The notes under the pieces were generated by a model. It ran no database searches. It was not told where the DNA came from and saw nothing but the letters and a program-made list of their open reading frames with translations. This document shows, piece after piece, positions 52,833-61,416 of a stretch of 64,000 nt of DNA. Source of the DNA: Amycolatopsis rubida (lineage in GTDB: Bacteria > Actinomycetota > Actinomycetes > Mycobacteriales > Pseudonocardiaceae); assembly GCF_900115345.1 (NCBI RefSeq), contig NZ_FOWC01000010.1, positions 62,001 to 126,000 on the forward strand, given 5' to 3'. Made by a program: the position numbers and the translations under genes. Positions within the stretch are counted from its first letter, which is position 1, and the number at the start of each line of letters is the position of its first letter.

Positions 52833-53360
52833 TCACGGACTCGCGCCGGCCAGCGCGGGTTCCCGGGGCTCCGCGTCCGCCGCCCGTGCCGGGGGCGTGG
52901 CGCGGGGACCGGGATCGGCTGGCTCCGACGGAGACGTCCGCGTCGGCAGCGCGAGCTGAGCGGTGTCCGGGACCGATTCGAGCGTGCCGGGCTCGCTTCC
53001 GGACGGGACGTCGTCGACGGGCAGGCGTCCGGCGGTCCGCACGACGTCGCCCTCGGCCAGCGCGAGCGCGATGAGGACCCCGACTATCACCTCGTGGAAG
53101 CCCGTCGCGAGCACCGCCGCGCACCGCGAGCACCCCCGGTAGTCGAGGTTTTCCTGGGGCACCGCGTTGATCCGGTCGAAGTAGTGCAGCACGGGGCCGC
53201 CGCCGCGGAGGTGGCAGAGCGGGCGGATCGTGAGGTCGATCTTGATCCAGGCGAGCCGCGCCGCGTCGTAGGCGTGCCGAGTTCCGTCGCCGTACGCGCG
53301 GATCGCCACCCGCCTCGGAACCAGTTCCGTGGGCGGGGGCTGTCGCGAGAGCGAGGTCAT
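52833..53360 (-). CDS. hypothetical protein with Pro-rich end
   Basis: 175 residues from ATG 53360, overlapping the previous stop (ATGA). The folded part has HAYDAARLAWIKIDLTIRPL, CHLRGGGPVLHYFDRINAVP and YRGCSRCAAVLATGFHEVIV, so two Cys pairs may form a zinc site. The last 60 residues are Pro/Ala/Glu-rich. No family recognised. Confidence 0.65.
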   Translation of the reverse strand: MTSLSRQPPPTELVPRRVAIRAYGDGTRHAYDAARLAWIKIDLTIRPLCHLRGGGPVLHYFDRINAVPQENLDYRGCSRCAAVLATGFHEVIVGVLIALALAEGDVVRTAGRLPVDDVPSGSEPGTLESVPDTAQLALPTRTSPSEPADPGPRATPPARAADAEPREPALAGASP

Positions 53361-53650
53361 GCGGGTTCCTCGGACCGGTAGGGCTGTGTGCTGTTGGGCA
53401 TCGCGCGGACGGACTTGCCGGTGCACGGCATCGGGACGGCTCTCGGCACCTCTTCCTGGGAAATCTCTTCCGCGAGTCGTGCTCGAAGCGCTTGGACGGT
53501 CAGCCGTCCGGCCGTCGGCGGGATCGCGCGCCGTCCCCGGGCCAGCACCCACGCCGCTAGCGGGACGCCGACCAGGAGCAGGACGCACAGCACGACTGCT
53601 GCCGGGTGGGCTCCTCCGGCTGACGCGGCGATCCCGGTGACTCCGGTCAA
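53357..53650 (-). CDS. small membrane protein
   Basis: 97 residues from TTG 53650 (GAGG 8 bases upstream). One membrane helix (HPAAVVLCVLLLVGVPLAAW) followed by a cytoplasmic tail with TVQALRARLAEEISQEEVPR. Coupled to the next gene by an ATGA overlap. Function unknown. Confidence 0.6.
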   Translation of the reverse strand: MTGVTGIAASAGGAHPAAVVLCVLLLVGVPLAAWVLARGRRAIPPTAGRLTVQALRARLAEEISQEEVPRAVPMPCTGKSVRAMPNSTQPYRSEEPA

Positions 53651-53899
53651 CGGGCCGGCCTCGTCCGCTGGCGGGCAGAGACGCCGAGCCCAAATCGGGG
53701 CCGGTCACGTCCGGGGCCGCGGGCGGGCCGCAGAGGACCAGGTCGTCTTCAGCAGGGAGGGCTTTCGGCGGAGCGGGCGGGAGGAGGTCGAGCGCGGCGG
53801 GCCTGGATCCGGCATGGTGCGCGGGGCGGATTGCCGCGCACGGCACCGTCGTCACAGAACCGCCGGGCAGCAGCGTGAGCCCGCGCGGGCGCGGGGAGT

Positions 53900-54464
53900 T
53901 CTCGCCGCGAGGCCCCGGCAAGTCGAGCCCTCTCGCCGGACCGCCAGGAGTTCCGCGAGCGTCGTCTGGATTTTGCCGCTGTCGCCCAAAGAGTCGAGGT
54001 CGTCCGGCGGGATACGCCACGAAAGGGCACCCCAGATCGCTCGGCTCGGCGGCAACGCGACGAGAGTGTCCGGCGGCACGAGTTCGACGCCGGCGGCTTC
54101 GTCCAATTCGTGGTGCAGGGGGGTTCCGGCCTCGACAAGGAACCATGCTCCTCGGGGTGACAGTGCCACCGGGCCCAGTGGATGGCGCCCGCCGAACGCG
54201 CCCGTTACCCGCCGCCGCTTCGCCGGGACGGAGCGGCTCGGATGTGTCGGGGTGCCACGTCGTGATCCCGTCGCAAACCGGGCCGGGAAGCACCGGGCAG
54301 CCCCGCGCGGCGTAGCGCTCGGCGGCCCCCCGGAGCGCGTGCGGCCCTGCGCCACTGACCATCGGCGAACAGGTCGTCGGGTTGACGTGCACCGGAGCGC
54401 TTGCTGCATGCCCCGAACTCGGTGCGGGGAGTTCTTCTTGCGCGTGCGGGAGCGGATTGTTCAT
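53900..54464 (-). pseudogene. decayed prim-pol-like gene
   Basis: From ATG 54464 one frame reads ALRGAAERYAARGCPVLPGP then VCDGITTWHPDTSEPLRPGE, the start of an actinomycete prim-pol-like protein. About 100 codons then seem to be missing or out of frame, and another frame continues VALSPRGAWFLVEAGTPLHH, ELVPPDTLVALPPS and WRIPPDDLDSLGDS. At least one frameshift and an internal deletion are needed to join them. This is a second, decayed member of the family present at 4989-5540, though of a different subtype. Confidence 0.65.
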
Positions 54465-54674
54465 TTCCCAGTTGTCCTTGGTCGCAACGGTTTCAGGCCG
54501 GTCATGCGCGAGAATTCGTCATCACGTCCCGTCTAGTCCCGCTGGCAACGTGGTTCGTCCGACGACGCAGCACGTGATCCGTGTTGCTCCGCCGACGAAA
54601 ACAGCGGTGGCAAGAATGGGCAGCGGCAGCATCACCGCGGTCGGAGCGAGCACGTGGCGGTCGACATCGTTGGG

Positions 54675-55595
54675 TCATGACGGCCTCGACCCGGTTGTCG
54701 GAGCGGGCTTATCAATGAACCTGTGCTGTGCATATCGTCGAGCGGCGCAGGTGAGAACCGAACCAGGACTGTCGGCTACCCGGAGCCCCAGCAACGCGAC
54801 GGAAAACGCGTCCAAGGTCGCGGCGTCGGCGTTCTTCCACTCCGGTATCCCCGAGACGATGCTCTCGGCTTCTGCAGGCGTGTGGCCGGCTTCCACCAAC
54901 CGCACTGCCAGGACCGCGGCGTCAACCCACGCCGGGGCGCGCAACGCCCACGTCCAGCCCACGATGCGGGGAACGCCGCCGTCGCCGATGAGAATGCTGG
55001 ACTCCGAAAGCTCTCCGTGCGCGATGCTCGTCCCTGAGGACAACACGTCGAACACGTGAAGCTCCATGTCCGTGAATTCCGCAATCCGCTGACGGTCCCA
55101 GTCGGTCAGCGTGTGCGGCTTCCTCGTTGCGAGAGTGCGCCACGGCGATTCGGCCGACCACCGCGCGCCCATTGACTCGAAATACGAGCTGCCGGCCACC
55201 TCGCGCACGGCCAGTTCGGCGAGCAGCCGCACCAGCGTGCGCAGGTCGCGCGAGCCGGGGCGCAGGTCCACGGGCCGTCCGGGAACGTACTCGTAGCCAG
55301 TGACAACCCAGTCCAGGTTCTGATTGCGCCAGAGAATTCTCGGGGCAGTTGACGGCAAGAGCCGGTTCCGCCGCTCCTCCTCGGCCCGCGGCCGAGTCAG
55401 ACTCTGCGCACATTGACTGGCCGCTTTCACGAACACGACATTGTGCTCGGTGTGCACGATTCCAGAGAAGTCCGCGTTTCCGTCGCAGTCGAGCACCCGG
55501 ACTATTTTCTCTCCGAGCTGCTTCTCGACGCTCCGACGAACATCGGGAGGGAGGTCCTCCCATCGTTTCTTCCCCACGCTTCTGCCCCTCCCCAT
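54675..55595 (-). CDS. APH-like kinase-fold protein, probably inactive
   Basis: 306 residues from ATG 55595. N-lobe with IVHTEHNVVFVKAAS (strand with the ATP Lys), hinge-like WVVTGYEYVPGRPVDL, and the catalytic-loop position IAHGELSESSILIGDGG followed by RIVGWTWA. In active aminoglycoside/choline-type kinases these read HGDxxxxN and DW; here Asp is Glu, Asn is Ser, and the metal Asp is Gly. The key acidic residues are thus lost and the protein may be a pseudokinase. It lies 67 bp after the small 55663 gene, in the same direction. Confidence 0.75.
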   Translation of the reverse strand: MGRGRSVGKKRWEDLPPDVRRSVEKQLGEKIVRVLDCDGNADFSGIVHTEHNVVFVKAASQCAQSLTRPRAEEERRNRLLPSTAPRILWRNQNLDWVVTGYEYVPGRPVDLRPGSRDLRTLVRLLAELAVREVAGSSYFESMGARWSAESPWRTLATRKPHTLTDWDRQRIAEFTDMELHVFDVLSSGTSIAHGELSESSILIGDGGVPRIVGWTWALRAPAWVDAAVLAVRLVEAGHTPAEAESIVSGIPEWKNADAATLDAFSVALLGLRVADSPGSVLTCAARRYAQHRFIDKPAPTTGSRPS

Positions 55596-55662
55596 GGCGA
55601 TGTAGATGCATGAGAGCGGCCAGGAACCTGGGCAGTACGCAGGAACCCCGGCCGCAATCCGG

Positions 55663-56040
55663 TCAGGAGGATGACCACTCGGCGAGTTGCAGAATGGTTT
55701 CGAAGAACAGGTCTTCGATCCCCATTTGCGGCGACGGCCAGATCTCTCGCTCCCACGGGAACCCTTCGCGCGGATAGGGTTCCGCACGGCAGGGCTCCCC
55801 CGGTCCGGTTCGCAGCAACGCAAGATCCGCGAACTGAACGGTGAAGCGTCGGAAGTACATTTCTCGGGCGTCGCCGCTGATGCCGCTGAGGCGGAAACCG
55901 AGCTTGGCCATCTTGGACAAGGCCAAGGCGTCTCGGTTCGTCTCTGGGTCCGGCGGAATGCCGATGACCACGCCGTCAGCAGCGACTGGCTCCGGCCGGA
56001 AATTCCGGGGAAGCCAGCGTTCGCTGCTCAGCGTGGTCAT
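55663..56040 (-). CDS. hypothetical protein
   Basis: 125 residues from ATG 56040 with GGAGGAGG 8 bases upstream. Contains PDPETNRDALALSKMAKLGF and MYFRRFTVQFADLALL. No family recognised. Probably co-transcribed with the APH-like gene. A small palindrome (56094-56114) lies in its upstream region. Confidence 0.65.
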   Translation of the reverse strand: MTTLSSERWLPRNFRPEPVAADGVVIGIPPDPETNRDALALSKMAKLGFRLSGISGDAREMYFRRFTVQFADLALLRTGPGEPCRAEPYPREGFPWEREIWPSPQMGIEDLFFETILQLAEWSSS

Positions 56041-56093
56041 CGGGGTCGCCTCCTCCTGCGCTGGAGAAGGCTATGGTCGGACTACGGCGATGG

Positions 56094-56114
56094 AGTCGTA
56101 CCCACAATACGACT
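56094..56114. promoter_or_regulatory. palindrome AGTCGTA-N7-TACGACT
   Basis: Perfect 7-bp arms 54 bp upstream of the 55663-56040 start and just downstream of the XRE/TPR gene. A good place for the neighbouring regulator (56126-57322) to bind; no direct proof. Confidence 0.5.
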
Positions 56115-56125
56115 ACACGAACGGA

Positions 56126-57322
56126 CTAAACTGCTACACCGATTCGCTTGGCGAAGGTCCGCAGCCGTGATGCTTTGTTGTCTCGGTCCAGAAGTTCTTC
56201 GGTTGTCCGCTTGGGAAGGCTTTGGTGCTGAATCCAGTCCTGTCCTTGCGCCTCGGCTGTGAGCAGCGTGTCCAACGCTGCGCTGTAGTGGCCCGTCCGT
56301 GTGAGCGCGAGAGCCTTGTCCGCCAAGTGGCGGCACCGGGATGCCAGCGGCAATCCGTTGTCCCGGGGCATGTCCTTCGCCAACTCCAGGGCTGTTTCGT
56401 AGTCTTCGGTGACGACGGCGACGTCGACGGACTGCATGACCACCTGAGAGGGGCCGAAATAGGTTTCGTAGTCGTGGCGGTCGACGCCTATCCGGGCGGC
56501 GATCTCTCGTGCGTGGCTGATCAGGTCCCGGGCCTCCTCCACGCGCTGGTCACGCCCGGCGGCGGTCGCGGCCGTGATCACCAGGGATCCGTACGCCGAG
56601 AGCGCAGGAAGAGCCGGGGAACTGCCCGGCTCGATCGTCATTGCGGCGCGAATGGCGATCTGGTGGGCATCGGTGTATCGGCCCTGAACCAGCAGCTGCC
56701 ATGCGATCGAACCGCGGATCGTGGCGTCCAGCAGTTCGTCCTTCCCGTGTTCAGCCGACTCCCTCGCGAGGCGGATGGCAAGCCATGCGGGATCGGTGTG
56801 GCCTAGGTGGACCAGTGTGCATCCGGTGCACCAGTAGAGGCGGGACAGGAGCTCGTCGGCGCGTGCCCGCTCATGAGCTGGCACGACAGCCGCGGTGGCT
56901 CGCACGTGGGCGATCGTGGCAGGCAGGAGAGCGGTCAGCTTCTCGTATTTGCCGGACCAATACTCACCCCAGGCTGCGCCGGCTTCGCGCTCGGCTTCTG
57001 CGATGGTCAGCCTGGATTCGTCCACGTCCGCGTAAGGATCCATGCCGGTCAGGTCGTCCACGGGCGAGAGAACCCGCCTCAATGCCATGACGCCCTCCTC
57101 AGGGTTGCCCGAAGGCACTCCCGCGGGAACCTTCACCAGTTGCGACAGGGGGATGTCCAACGCGGTCGCCAGCTTCACCAGCAGATTCAGCGTGGGGTTG
57201 TACTCTGCGGCCTGCTCGATCTTGCGAATCGTCTCGACCGACACGCCGGACCGCTCGGACAGTTCTGGCTGCGTCATGCGTCCCCGGTAGCGGCGCAGGT
57301 TCGCCGCAAGATCTTCGCGCAT
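56126..57322 (-). CDS. XRE-family HTH/TPR regulator
   Basis: 398 residues from ATG 57322. HTH: RMTQPELSERSGVSVETIRK then IEQAAEYNPTLNLLVKLATA. The C-terminal 300 residues form a TPR-like helical array (YWCTGCTLVHLGHTDPAWLA; EARDLISHAREIAARIG). Typical of actinomycete regulators that control an adjacent small operon; the two genes downstream are candidates. Confidence 0.88.
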   Translation of the reverse strand: MREDLAANLRRYRGRMTQPELSERSGVSVETIRKIEQAAEYNPTLNLLVKLATALDIPLSQLVKVPAGVPSGNPEEGVMALRRVLSPVDDLTGMDPYADVDESRLTIAEAEREAGAAWGEYWSGKYEKLTALLPATIAHVRATAAVVPAHERARADELLSRLYWCTGCTLVHLGHTDPAWLAIRLARESAEHGKDELLDATIRGSIAWQLLVQGRYTDAHQIAIRAAMTIEPGSSPALPALSAYGSLVITAATAAGRDQRVEEARDLISHAREIAARIGVDRHDYETYFGPSQVVMQSVDVAVVTEDYETALELAKDMPRDNGLPLASRCRHLADKALALTRTGHYSAALDTLLTAEAQGQDWIQHQSLPKRTTEELLDRDNKASRLRTFAKRIGVAV

Positions 57323-57991
57323 GTGAATACACCCTTCGACTCGCCGAATGCCTGATCGGTCTCGACTCACGGTACCCCCGAAAACCATCCTGGCGACGAC
57401 AGGCCGAAGGCCGCAAGAAGTTCGAAAGACCACGCGATGCGAAGGGAGCGCAGCGGGAGCCGGTCGTGCGCGTTCCTCGCACCGATACTTCGGGGGCGCG
57501 CCAACGGCGCTCCGAAATCGCGGCCTTGACCCCCGCTCGTACGTCCACAAAGGACTTTCGGGCGAGCACTGACCGCTCACCATGAGCACCCGACTGCCGG
57601 TTCCGGCCCCGCCGCGGCACCTCTCCTGACCGTACCGATCGGAGACCCGCTCGGTCGATGACGGAGCCTCGCGGCTCGTCTGGCCCTCCGCGGCGTCGAG
57701 CGCCACGGTGCGCCCTCGGCACTGAAGCGCGATGACCAACAGGCCTCCGGGGCTGTCCATGGCTCTTGACCGACCTGCTGCCCTGACCACCTTCGACTTC
57801 GATGGCGAAACTGCCCGCCAGCAGCCAACGCCTCGCCGGCTGTGGGCCCGACAGCGGAGTGCGCGACACGCAAGAAGGCCCGCGCGGATCGAGGGGGAGG
57901 TGCAGGGCTCGCCTTCTCCGACCGTAGGGCTCGGGCAACCGCAGGTGTGCCGCCGGACGGAATTCGCTCGTCCGGACGTAATGTGATGCGG
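57323..57991. other. intergenic, no gene seen
   Basis: About 670 bp. Open frames on both strands are Arg/Ser-rich without natural protein sequence. It must contain the promoter of the 56126-57322 regulator. No repeat noted. Confidence 0.45.
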
Positions 57992-58131
57992 TCAGGCAGA
58001 GCTCCACGGGTAGGCTGCGCCGAACCTGTCGAACGCCTTGTTCATCTCCTCGTCGCGGCCTGCACCACCGCCGCGTAACGCGCCGATGGCGCGTCGAGCG
58101 GAAGCCGTACCAGTATCTCGCGGGATCTCAT
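57992..58131 (-). CDS. two tiny coupled ORFs, possible remnant
   Basis: ATG 58131 opens 29 codons (MRSREILVRLPLDAPSARYA) that stop at 58042 in an ATGA overlap with a 17-codon frame (MNKAFDRFGAAYPWSSA, 58045-57992), which has GAGGAG just before it. Both look protein-like but are very short. They may be the ends of one broken gene or a peptide pair. Confidence 0.25.
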
Positions 58132-58350
58132 GTGCTCGACGCTGCCTGTAAGTACATGGCAACACCAACCCCGGACGGACGGGTTGGCGGCAGAACGTTG
58201 CGGCCCGGCCGGGATTCGCTGGCCGCGGCCCTGCACTGTCGGGTGGCCGGATGGAGCGATCGCTGCGCGCTTTCCGGGGTCCGGAAGTGGCAAAGCAGCC
58301 GACGTATGCGTCGGCGTCCGCAGGGACAGGGCGGCAGCTTGCTTCCGGAG

Positions 58351-59826
58351 TCACCGTTTGGGCAGCAACTGGTCGCGGAAGCGCCAGGCGCGCTCCAGGA
58401 TGCATGCTCCTGGTGAGGCCATCGGCTCGTCGGACAGGAGGCGTTTGACGGTGATGTCGTCGAAGGGCAGTCCGTCTGTCACCTTCGACGCTCCGGCCGC
58501 GGCCGTCAGGACGCCTTCGGGGTTGACGTCGACTGCGCCGCTGAACAGGGAATCGAACGTGTCGCTGTCGAAGACGACGACGGTGAGGATCGTCGCGGTC
58601 AGCGTCAGGGCGTCCATTCCCATTCCGAGGCAGTATGCGGCGACGGTGCCGTCGTGTATTCCGGCGGTGACGTGCGCGTAGAACGGCCAGGCTTGGTAGT
58701 CGAGGGGTTCGGCTTGCGACCCGTCTCGTTCGGGCTCGCCGAGCACTTCTTCGGCGTACTCGCGCACGATGTTCTTCCACAGGTCGAAATCGTTTTCGCG
58801 GTCTGCTGTGGCGATGGTCGACGGCTGGAACTCGCCTGCTGGGATCAGTCCGTATATTCCGCCTGCCGTAGCGACTTTTTGCGGATCGCGCCAGTGGAGC
58901 AGAAAGGTGGGCTCGCCGGAACTGGAGCGGCGGATCGTCAGTGTCTCGATCGCGGGCATGAGCGCTCGTCGGGAGAGGTCGAACGGGTTGCCGATCAGGC
59001 CGCGCAGCGGGAGTTCGGCCCAGTTCGCTTTTGGCGGTTCGGCTTGGCACGACGGGGACGCGGACAGTTCGTGGGCCACGGCCTCTGAGATGTCGAGTTT
59101 GTCGAAGTAGCTTCCGAGGGTGAAGCGCATCGAGGGGTGCGCGTCGCGCAGGTTGCAGTCCAGCAGGCGGTAGCTTGAGCGGTTTTCGAAGAGCGCGGGC
59201 GGGCTGAGGTATTTGATCGCCGTGGTGTATCGGGTGAACCTGCGTCCGGGTGCTCGCAGCGGGAGCACGCCGTGGGCTTCGGGTTCGGTTCCCGTCACGG
59301 GGATCTGTTCGACGCTGTCCGACCATTCCAGCGAAATGTCGAACAGCGGGAGAGGCGAGGCCGGCATCCATTGTTTCATGGCAAGGAACGGAGTGTTTCC
59401 GATGCGCGCTTCGCTGTCGTACAGCGTCGCGGATGCGCGCGCCAGCTCTCCTCGATGCCTGTTCAGCCGCCGCCGCGCGTTTGTCCACGCTGTCTGGCTT
59501 TCGTGCACCCCGTCGACTCGCCCGACCAGTGCTGCGTCGCTCGGCGGTGCCGTGGGTTCAAGGATGCTGCGGGCGATTCCCAGCTCTTCGGGATCGATGT
59601 CGAGCTGTGTCGCGACACGCAAGATCAGTTCGATGTCGAATACCTTCCGGCTCCCGCTCTCGATCTTGGAAAGGTAGGACTGGTCTATTCCGAGGATGTT
59701 CGCCAGGTCTGCTTGCGTCAGACCTCGCGAACTCCGGTAGGCCTTCAGCACCTCGGGCAGCAACGATGTGTTCAGCTTGAACTCCGCCGGGACTCGTGAG
59801 GACAGCCAGCCGTCGTCATTGTGCAT
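58351..59826 (-). CDS. XRE HTH regulator with large Nudix-like C-terminal part
   Basis: 491 residues from ATG 59826 (GTG 59829 adjacent; GGAGGG upstream). HTH: RGLTQADLANILGIDQSYLS then KIESGSRKVFDIELIL. A central linker with LIGNPFDLSRRALMPAIETL precedes YGLIPAGEFQPSTIATADRE, DFDLWKNIVREYAEEVLGEP, a Nudix-box-like stretch with REYAEEVLG. The C-terminus is compact alpha/beta. Such HTH plus Nudix-related proteins may sense nucleotides. Divergent from the 60004 gene. Confidence 0.8.
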   Translation of the reverse strand: MHNDDGWLSSRVPAEFKLNTSLLPEVLKAYRSSRGLTQADLANILGIDQSYLSKIESGSRKVFDIELILRVATQLDIDPEELGIARSILEPTAPPSDAALVGRVDGVHESQTAWTNARRRLNRHRGELARASATLYDSEARIGNTPFLAMKQWMPASPLPLFDISLEWSDSVEQIPVTGTEPEAHGVLPLRAPGRRFTRYTTAIKYLSPPALFENRSSYRLLDCNLRDAHPSMRFTLGSYFDKLDISEAVAHELSASPSCQAEPPKANWAELPLRGLIGNPFDLSRRALMPAIETLTIRRSSSGEPTFLLHWRDPQKVATAGGIYGLIPAGEFQPSTIATADRENDFDLWKNIVREYAEEVLGEPERDGSQAEPLDYQAWPFYAHVTAGIHDGTVAAYCLGMGMDALTLTATILTVVVFDSDTFDSLFSGAVDVNPEGVLTAAAGASKVTDGLPFDDITVKRLLSDEPMASPGACILERAWRFRDQLLPKR

Positions 59827-60003
59827 CACGATCGTTCCCTCCGGTGCGGCTCATGGCCGCTTCCCGGGCGCGGCCGCGGATCCTGACCCGCCTGCCAGCG
59901 ATTATGCCTGGCTGTCCTATTCCCTGCCTTCGTGTGCCTGCTGGTCATTGGATCTCGGGCGAGCGGCGCGCGACGCTCGGGAGGAGCGGAGAGGGGAACG
60001 ACG

Positions 60004-60435
60004 ATGTCGGCACGGAGGCAGCGGCGCTGGTGCTGGGTGATGTCCGCCGCGACCGGAGTTGAGCACGCGGTGTCCGAGACCGCGTTCGCCGCCAGCGTCC
60101 GCGCGGGCCGCGGTCGCTACCGGGCGATGTGCGGAGCCGAGTTTCCCGCCGCCTCGATGTGCGATGCCGGGAGCGGCTGCGGCGCGTGCCGCGCGCTGGT
60201 CCGCGCATTTCACGCTCCGGGCGCGCATGAGATTTCGGCCAGGCGACGCGGGTGCGGTCGCCTGCGCAGCTGGCGGACGGCCCTGCAACGGCACCGGAGC
60301 GACCGGGGAAGACCTCCGCTGGGGCGGCACTGTGCACGGCGCGGACGACGACCCAGTCACCGACGAGCGGGTGCGGCGGTGCTGCTTTCCCGCGCCGCAC
60401 ACGCGGGCCTTCCCGGCGTAGACGGTGCGGCCTGA
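60004..60435 (+). CDS. hypothetical protein upstream of the lasso locus
   Basis: 143 codons from ATG 60004, AGAGGGG upstream. The first 80 residues look native (RRWCWVMSAATGVEHAVSET; CGAEFPAASMCDAGSGCGAC) with four or more Cys. The rest is Arg-rich. The stop overlaps the next start (TGATG), supporting this frame to the end. Possibly a small zinc-binding protein. Confidence 0.55.
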   Translation: MSARRQRRWCWVMSAATGVEHAVSETAFAASVRAGRGRYRAMCGAEFPAASMCDAGSGCGACRALVRAFHAPGAHEISARRRGCGRLRSWRTALQRHRSDRGRPPLGRHCARRGRRPSHRRAGAAVLLSRAAHAGLPGVDGAA

Positions 60436-60755
60436 TGGGCACCGCACCCGTCCGGCCGTGGACGTGCCTCGTGGTCGCGGCGGACAGCCCTCTCGGCCTC
60501 GTCGGCGCGGCCGTCGACGACATCACCCGGCACCTGCCCGACCCCGGCGTCCCGGACAAGTGCCTCACCTGCGGGGCGGACGCGTACTGGCCGTGCCGGT
60601 TCTTCGACGACGCCGGGCACGTCGTGCGCACCGCCAAACTGCCTGTCCGCGCACTCGTCCCGGCCGACTTGCACTCGCGCCTGCCGCCGCCCGACTCGTG
60701 CGATGCGCCGGAGTGGCCGTCCCGCGCGCCTGACGAGGAGAAGGATCATGGATGA
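60435..60755 (+). CDS. small zinc-ribbon-like hypothetical protein
   Basis: 106 residues from ATG 60435, coupled to the gene before. DKCLTCGADAYWPCRFFDDA suggests a zinc ribbon. Overlaps the next gene by 8 bp. The three small genes 60004-61074 form one operon directly upstream of the lasso precursor, but none resembles a lasso maturation enzyme. Confidence 0.65.
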   Translation: MGTAPVRPWTCLVVAADSPLGLVGAAVDDITRHLPDPGVPDKCLTCGADAYWPCRFFDDAGHVVRTAKLPVRALVPADLHSRLPPPDSCDAPEWPSRAPDEEKDHG

Positions 60756-61074
60756 AGTCCTGAACTCGGAGCTGCAGACAGCGGTGCACCGCCGCCTCGA
60801 CTACCTCGACGACATGGCGAAGAACGCCGACGACCCGTCGAAGTCGAAGCTGGCCGATACCGCGATTCCCCAGTTGACCGAGGGGTTCCGGGACCTGCTC
60901 GCGGCCCACGACACCGACGAGCTCGGCCGCTGCCTCAGCTGCTCCCCGCGGCGGTTCTTCGGCCGTGTGGAGTGCAAGGTCTGGCGAAGCGCCCACCAGC
61001 ATCTGATCACCGACGCCGACGAACGAGCCACCGGCGGACGCCACCGTCTTCGGCACGGTCAGACCACGTCCTGA
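60748..61074 (+). CDS. hypothetical protein
   Basis: 108 residues from ATG 60748 with GAGGAGAAGG upstream. Helical: DEVLNSELQTAVHRRLDYLD, then LTEGFRDLLAAHDTDELGRC and CSPRRFFGRVEC with three Cys. No family recognised. 120 bp separate it from the lasso precursor gene. Confidence 0.65.
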   Translation: MDEVLNSELQTAVHRRLDYLDDMAKNADDPSKSKLADTAIPQLTEGFRDLLAAHDTDELGRCLSCSPRRFFGRVECKVWRSAHQHLITDADERATGGRHRLRHGQTTS

Positions 61075-61194
61075 TCCACCGCCGCGGGCCGGTCGCGCAC
61101 GGTCTGCGGATCCGCCGGGCTCCGGCCGGCTGCCGCCTGCAAAGAACGTAGAAAACGGCGAAAGCCGTGCAAGACAAGGAAAAGGGAGGACGAC

Positions 61195-61347
61195 ATGGAG
61201 AACGTGCCGGAGAACGGGGCCGATCAGGCAGAGCGCGGCCGAGCGGTCGAGGAGCCGGTGTTGCTGGTCCGCCTCGGCGAGGTGTCCGCGGCGACCCAGG
61301 GCATAGGCATTGGCCACTCGGAGGACAAGCGGCGGGCCTACAACTGA
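61195..61347 (+). CDS. lasso peptide precursor, albusnodin-like
   Basis: 50 residues from ATG 61195, GGGAGG upstream. Leader of 35 residues with acidic start and EEPVLLVRLGEVSAATQ, whose Thr at position -2 is the lasso leader hallmark. The core begins with Gly: GIGIGHSEDKRRAYN, with Glu8 and Asp9 as possible ring-closing acceptors for Gly1. SEDKRRAYN is the same as in albusnodin (GQGGGQSEDKRRAYNC), a lasso peptide from Streptomyces albus whose Lys10 is acetylated. Here the final Cys is missing and residues 2, 4 and 6 differ. A matching, though broken, cyclase gene follows. No leader peptidase, RRE protein or acetyltransferase gene is visible. Confidence 0.92.
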   Translation: MENVPENGADQAERGRAVEEPVLLVRLGEVSAATQGIGIGHSEDKRRAYN

Positions 61348-61353
61348 TCCGTC

Positions 61354-61389
61354 ACGCTGGTGCCCGGCCTCCGGACCGGGCACCAGCGT
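61354..61389 (+). terminator. stem-loop between lasso precursor and cyclase
   Basis: ACGCTGGTGCCCGG (61354-61367) and CCGGGCACCAGCGT (61376-61389) pair perfectly over 14 bp around an 8-base loop. It starts 7 bp after the precursor stop and ends 28 bp before the cyclase start. Position fits a partial terminator or stabiliser that gives more precursor than enzyme. Confidence 0.85.
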
Positions 61390-61416
61390 CGTGGCAGCAG
61401 ACAGGAAGGGGAGGAC

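Noticed and set aside
56087..56169. 26-codon plus frame MESYPQYDYTNGLNCYTDSL
   Set aside because: Has no ribosome binding site and overlaps the end of the XRE gene and the palindrome; composition is probably due to the AT-rich promoter.
60340..60420. Minus-strand HPLVGDWVVVRAVHS resembling the RsgA OB-fold start
   Set aside because: Short, no further RsgA motifs (G1-G4), and it is antisense to coupled plus-strand genes; probably coincidence.
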